18,111 bases of DNA, from positions 1 through 18,111 of the forward strand of contig JAUWBK010000008.1 in NCBI GenBank assembly GCA_030605045.1, in the 5' to 3' direction. Below are positions 14,880-18,111 of the stretch, piece after piece. The notes under the pieces are model-generated. The model saw only the letters and a list, made by a program, of their open reading frames with translations, ran no database searches and was not told the DNA's origin. The position numbers and the translations under genes were made by a program. Numbering within the stretch: the first letter of the stretch is position 1; the number at the start of each line of letters is the position of its first letter. The DNA comes from Dehalococcoidia bacterium. GTDB taxonomy: Bacteria; Chloroflexota; Dehalococcoidia; Dehalococcoidales; RBG-16-60-22.

Positions 14880-15095
14880 ATGTCCCCCAAATTTGAAGAG
14901 GAATATCAGAAAGCTGTACTACGCTTTATTGTGATACCAATTCTTGCTTTGTTTGGCATATATTTTTCAGGCGAGCTTATTCAAGCCTTTTTTGAAGTAC
15001 CAGATGCAGCAAAGAAACTATTCTGGGCTATTGGTGGTATAGCATTCTTCGCTTGGTATTTTAGGGTGCAGATAAAGGGCTTTATGGGTAGGTAG
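14880..15095 (+). CDS. Small two-helix membrane protein of unknown function
   Basis: A 71-residue protein I do not recognise. It begins with an acidic/basic stretch MSPKFEEEYQK, followed by a hydrophobic helix (about 13-33), a short amphipathic link with AFFEVPDAAKK, and a second hydrophobic helix (about 38-60) ending in basic residues. It would sit in the cytoplasmic membrane. AGGAG at 14868-14872 gives a good seven-base spacing to this ATG; the ATG one codon earlier (14877) is also possible. The frame is open back to 14784, but that earlier start lies inside the operator palindrome and is unlikely. It is divergent from hicAB and convergent with clpP. A role linked to hicAB is speculative. 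Confidence 0.6.
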   Translation: MSPKFEEEYQKAVLRFIVIPILALFGIYFSGELIQAFFEVPDAAKKLFWAIGGIAFFAWYFRVQIKGFMGR

Positions 15096-15120
15096 GACTG
15101 AAACGATAAACAGAATACAT

Positions 15121-15150
15121 CACCAAAGTTATTTCTTCGCTTCTTTGGTG
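15121..15150. terminator. Hairpin at the clpP 3' end, possible bidirectional terminator
   Basis: CACCAAAG (15121-15128) and CTTTGGTG (15143-15150) form a perfect 8-bp stem with a 14-base loop that contains the clpP stop codon. On the plus strand GCTTCTTCTTTT follows, which could end transcription of the small membrane protein gene. The minus-strand side has no T-tract. Confidence 0.45.
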
Positions 15151-15755
15151 GCTTCTTCTTTTGGTTTGCCCAGAATTTCGTCAATAATGCCGTACTCCAC
15201 TGCCTGCGCCGCGTTGAGATAGAAATCACGGTCGGTATCATGGACTATCTTTTCCATTGTTTGACCGGTATGTTGCACCAAGATACCCCTGATTACCTCC
15301 TGCACCCGCATAATCTCACGGGCGGCAATTTCGATGTCGGTGGCATACCCCTGAGCACCGCCAAACGCCTGGTGCAAATGGATGGTGGAGTTGAGTAAAG
15401 CATAACGCTTGCCCTTAGCACCAGCACAAAGAAGTATTGTACCCATGCTCGCCGCCAACCCGACACAAATAGTAGACACATCAGGGCGGATGAGCTGCAT
15501 GGTATCATAAATGGCCAGGCCAGCATTAATCACGCCACCGGGGCAGTGAAGGTAAAGGCTGATGTCCTTGTCCGGGTCTTCCCTTTCCAGATAGAGAAGC
15601 TGAGCAATAATAACGTTAGCCACCTGGTCATTAATCGGCATGCCCAACATGACGATACGCTCTCTGAGCAAGAGGGAATAGATATCGAAGGCTCGCTCCC
15701 CTCTGGCACCACTTTCAATTACCATCGGAATAACATTCATTGGATTGGTATTCAT
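15129..15755 (-). CDS. clpP: ATP-dependent Clp protease proteolytic subunit
   Basis: A 208-residue ClpP, the serine protease that forms the barrel-shaped chamber of Clp proteases with an AAA+ partner such as ClpX. The triad is complete: Ser103 (GLAASMGT), His128 (HLHQAFGGAQGYATD) and Asp177 (DTDRDFYLNAAQA), with the 25- and 49-residue spacing of E. coli ClpP. The usual NSPGG segment reads HCPGG (70-74), a substitution next to the active site loop. A perfect AAGGAGG lies seven bases before the ATG, and this overlaps the tig stop by four bases. No clpX follows; the operon ends here. Confidence 0.96.
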   Translation of the reverse strand: MNTNPMNVIPMVIESGARGERAFDIYSLLLRERIVMLGMPINDQVANVIIAQLLYLEREDPDKDISLYLHCPGGVINAGLAIYDTMQLIRPDVSTICVGLAASMGTILLCAGAKGKRYALLNSTIHLHQAFGGAQGYATDIEIAAREIMRVQEVIRGILVQHTGQTMEKIVHDTDRDFYLNAAQAVEYGIIDEILGKPKEEATKEAKK

Positions 15756-17068
15756 CTTTTCGCCTCCTTTTTTACTTCAGCATTCATCTTTGAGCCTTTA
15801 GCTATTTCTACCAACTGGTTTATCGTTTTGCGTGTTATTAAAACCTGTTTCATTGACTCACGGGAACGCGGGGTATTCAGCGCTTTTTGCAATTCGGCTT
15901 TATTCTTGGTAGCATCCTTTAACATATTTTTAATCTCGGCATCTATCTCAGACTGATTAACCTCAACCTTTTCCGCTTCGGCAACCTTACCCAAGACGAG
16001 GGACTGAGTAACTCTTTTGGTCGCTATCGGATGAAGCTCTTCATGCATTTGTTCCTCAGTTTTGTTAATGCTTTTCAGGTATTCCTCCAGATTGCCACCC
16101 TGCATCTGGAAGCGCCTCGACTGTTCATCAAGCAGCCGGTGTATTTCCACTTCCACCAGAATCGGTGGAAACTCCACTTGAGCCTGGTCGACTGCGGCTT
16201 CAATCACCCGTTCCTCAAAATCGGCCCTAGCTTTCTCCTCAGCACTGAGCTTTAAGTTATTGGTGACCTCCTTTTTGAGTGCCTTCACCGTCTTTAGCTC
16301 GGGGCCAAGCTGCCTGGCAAATTCATCATTTAGCTCAGGCAGTATCTCCTGTTTTATCTCGACAATCTTTACCTTAAAAGAAGGCTCCTTTCCCGCTAGC
16401 TCGCTTCGAGGATAATCAGAGGGGAGTTGGAGTTTGAACTCTTTCTCTTCACTTTTTTTCATCCCAGTTAACTGATTACTGAAGCCGGGTGCCGGAAAAG
16501 GCGAGTCCTGAACAACCTGGTACTGGGCTCCCTCCTGGTTAATAAAAGGCTCACCGTCAATCTGGCTTTCAATGTTTAAGACCACCAAATCACCAAATTC
16601 CACCGCCCGCGCTACGGGTTCCCAGGTGGCATTCTGATGACGCAACTGCTCGATTACGGCTTTAACTCTATCCTCAGTTACCTCTACCGGCTCCGGGGTA
16701 ACTCGAATGTTATGATACTCACCGAGTTTAACTTCCGGCGCCAACGGTACCGTTGCTTTAAATATTACCGGGTCAGTCTGGACTACTTCAAGCTGCGGTT
16801 GAACGAAAGCCTCAATTTGTTGTTCCTTTAGTGCTTTCTCATAGGCTTGAGGTAACAGGTGGTTAAGCGCGTCCTCGAGAAAACTCTCTTTACCCAAGAA
16901 GCGTTCCAGCACCGCCCGTGGCGCTTTTCCCTTGCGGAAGCCGGGAATATTGGCTCGTTTAACCAAGCGATGATAAGACCCGGTTAAGGATTCCTCGACT
17001 TCAGTCGGCTCCATTTCAATGGTTAAAAAGGCCTGGTTATTTTCTGTCTTCTCTCTAGTTACCTTCAC
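15752..17068 (-). CDS. tig: Trigger factor, ribosome-associated chaperone and prolyl isomerase
   Basis: A 438-residue trigger factor that binds near the ribosomal exit tunnel and folds nascent chains. The N-terminal ribosome-binding domain carries the signature GFRKGKAP (43-50). An FKBP-type prolyl isomerase domain follows (about 155-245), then the helical C-terminal chaperone arms. The start is a GTG at 17068 with AGGTGGGG just upstream; the encoded N-terminus MKVTREKTENNQAFLTIE fits the family. The 3' end overlaps clpP, the classic tig-clpP arrangement. The gene begins 14 bases after the hydrolase. Confidence 0.96.
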   Translation of the reverse strand: MKVTREKTENNQAFLTIEMEPTEVEESLTGSYHRLVKRANIPGFRKGKAPRAVLERFLGKESFLEDALNHLLPQAYEKALKEQQIEAFVQPQLEVVQTDPVIFKATVPLAPEVKLGEYHNIRVTPEPVEVTEDRVKAVIEQLRHQNATWEPVARAVEFGDLVVLNIESQIDGEPFINQEGAQYQVVQDSPFPAPGFSNQLTGMKKSEEKEFKLQLPSDYPRSELAGKEPSFKVKIVEIKQEILPELNDEFARQLGPELKTVKALKKEVTNNLKLSAEEKARADFEERVIEAAVDQAQVEFPPILVEVEIHRLLDEQSRRFQMQGGNLEEYLKSINKTEEQMHEELHPIATKRVTQSLVLGKVAEAEKVEVNQSEIDAEIKNMLKDATKNKAELQKALNTPRSRESMKQVLITRKTINQLVEIAKGSKMNAEVKKEAKR

Positions 17069-17082
17069 TACTCCCCACCTGT

Positions 17083-18009
17083 TCAGTTAGCTTCATACTT
17101 ATCTTGATAATATTGCATATAGCCGGCAACATTCAACGTGATAATACCGTCGGTCAAGTATTTATAGAGAGATGCCATTTTTCTCACCGGTTCCAATTCG
17201 AGATACAATTGCGCTTTCAATTTTGCCGCGGCACCGTCAAATCCGTCTTCTTTTAAGGTTTTAGATACGATATTAGCCCAAGCCTGAAGCTTATCCATAG
17301 CTAATTTTAAATTCTCATCAACTTGATTGCTGATACCAAAGTGAGCGAAATAAAGCGCGGATGCTTCCAGGGTCATCAATTTTTTCAGCGTAGCAAGGTA
17401 CAACTCCAAATCAAAGCTGGGTGGCGGAGTAACTGGAACTAAAACTTTATTTTCGGCAACCAATATGCCTATGGCATCCCCACTAAATAAGCCGTTATTT
17501 CGGCTCTCATAGATGCACAGCTCATGTGAGGCATGCCCCGGGGCCTCAATGAATCGCAAAACCTGCTTTTCACCCAGCTTAATTACGTCACCCTCAGATA
17601 CTGGCTTTAATCGTTTCATCTCAATCGGTACGACTTCCCCAAGTTTCGCCATAATTTCTTCGCCCTGAGCTACCCTCACACCGTCAACCAGTTTCACCGG
17701 GTTCGCCAAGTGTCTCGCCCCTTTATGGTGGACTGCCACCTGTGCGCGGGGCATATCTTGAATCAGGACCCCGGCACCACCAGCATGGTCTAAATGAATG
17801 TGGGTAATGATTAAATAGTCAATTTCCTCAGGGCTTACCCCTACCCTTTTAATTCCATCAAGCACAACATTCACTGAGGTGGTCGGTCCAGTATCAACCA
17901 GTGCCTTCTTTTCTTCATTAATGAGATAAACACTTCCCCATTCAGGGATGGAGTAAAGCTGATTGTCAATCAGGTATATGTTTTCTGCTACTTCTTTTAT
18001 GTCAACCAT
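17083..18009 (-). CDS. Metallo-beta-lactamase fold hydrolase
   Basis: A 308-residue MBL-fold protein, probably a cytosolic hydrolase using two metals. The metal motif HIHLDH (70-75) sits in ITHIHLDHAGG; further ligands are His159 (APGHASHE), Asp178 (FSGDA) and His223 (FAHFG). About 75 helical residues follow the core and may form a substrate or dimer domain. Candidate activities include glyoxalase II-like thioesterase or a lactonase; the sequence does not decide. It starts three bases after the aspS stop and precedes tig closely, so it belongs to the aspS-tig-clpP transcript. No strong ribosome site is seen, suggesting translational coupling to aspS. Confidence 0.85.
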   Translation of the reverse strand: MVDIKEVAENIYLIDNQLYSIPEWGSVYLINEEKKALVDTGPTTSVNVVLDGIKRVGVSPEEIDYLIITHIHLDHAGGAGVLIQDMPRAQVAVHHKGARHLANPVKLVDGVRVAQGEEIMAKLGEVVPIEMKRLKPVSEGDVIKLGEKQVLRFIEAPGHASHELCIYESRNNGLFSGDAIGILVAENKVLVPVTPPPSFDLELYLATLKKLMTLEASALYFAHFGISNQVDENLKLAMDKLQAWANIVSKTLKEDGFDGAAAKLKAQLYLELEPVRKMASLYKYLTDGIITLNVAGYMQYYQDKYEAN

Positions 18010-18012
18010 AAA

Positions 18013-18111
18013 CTATTCTTCACGCAGACGAATGTGTAACTCGGCCAACTGCTCCTCGGTAACTGACGAAGGCGCATTAAAAGTTAAATCAACGGCACTC
18101 TGCGTCTTGGG
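18013..18111 (-). CDS. aspS: Aspartyl-tRNA synthetase, C-terminal end (cut by window edge)
   Basis: Only the last 32 codons are inside the window. They read PKTQSAVDLTFNAPSSVTEE and end in LAELHIRLREE, closely matching the invariant tail of bacterial AspRS (PKTQSA.DLM...P..V...QL.ELHI). The enzyme charges tRNA-Asp (or tRNA-Asp and tRNA-Asn if nondiscriminating). The stop lies three bases before the hydrolase ATG, so the two are co-transcribed. Confidence 0.9.
   Translation of the reverse strand, partial: PKTQSAVDLTFNAPSSVTEEQLAELHIRLREE

Overview
The window looks like a stretch of bacterial chromosome of moderate GC. I infer an uncultured anaerobe of the Chloroflexota, Dehalococcoidia-like. 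The reasons are a tungsten aldehyde:ferredoxin oxidoreductase, an E-F-G ordered Mrp antiporter operon, an EF-P with an atypical loop, and the housekeeping clusters. No marker gene here settles the taxonomy. Shine-Dalgarno sequences (GGAGG type) and -35/-10 promoters are easy to find, so ordinary bacterial expression signals apply.

Left arm (1-6112, minus strand). A catabolic-looking cassette runs leftward from a TTGACA promoter near 6100: aldehyde:ferredoxin oxidoreductase, D-2-hydroxyacid dehydrogenase, short-chain dehydrogenase and an AP-endonuclease-2-type sugar isomerase/epimerase. Beyond it, an Mrp Na+/H+ antiporter operon (mrpE, mrpF, mrpG cut by the window edge) starts from its own promoter near 1207. 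These genes could link oxidation of an aldehyde or sugar acid to reduced ferredoxin and ion gradients, but the substrate is unknown.

Middle (6106-13948, plus strand). Two serine tRNA genes (anticodons CGA and GGA) are followed by a housekeeping operon: dprA, topA, xerC/xerD-type recombinase, M24B aminopeptidase, efp, a PHP-domain phosphoesterase and a stand-alone formyltransferase. Most junctions are overlapping or within a few bases. A hairpin with a T-tract at 13913-13948 closes it.

Insert (about 13950-15120). An AT-rich accessory patch lies between two convergent housekeeping operons. It holds a hicA-hicB toxin-antitoxin pair on the minus strand, a perfect 22-bp palindrome embedded in its promoter, a 22-codon upstream reading frame with a much stronger ribosome binding site than hicA itself, and a divergent gene for a small two-helix membrane protein.

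Right arm (15129-18111, minus strand). A protein-quality operon runs leftward: the 3' end of aspS, a metallo-beta-lactamase-fold hydrolase, trigger factor (tig) and clpP, with tight or overlapping junctions.

The most unusual signals are the hicAB control region, the EF-P loop, the isomerase that appears to lack one metal-ligand glutamate, the orphan AOR cassette, and back-to-back promoters that share one -35 heptamer between the AOR cassette and the tRNAs.
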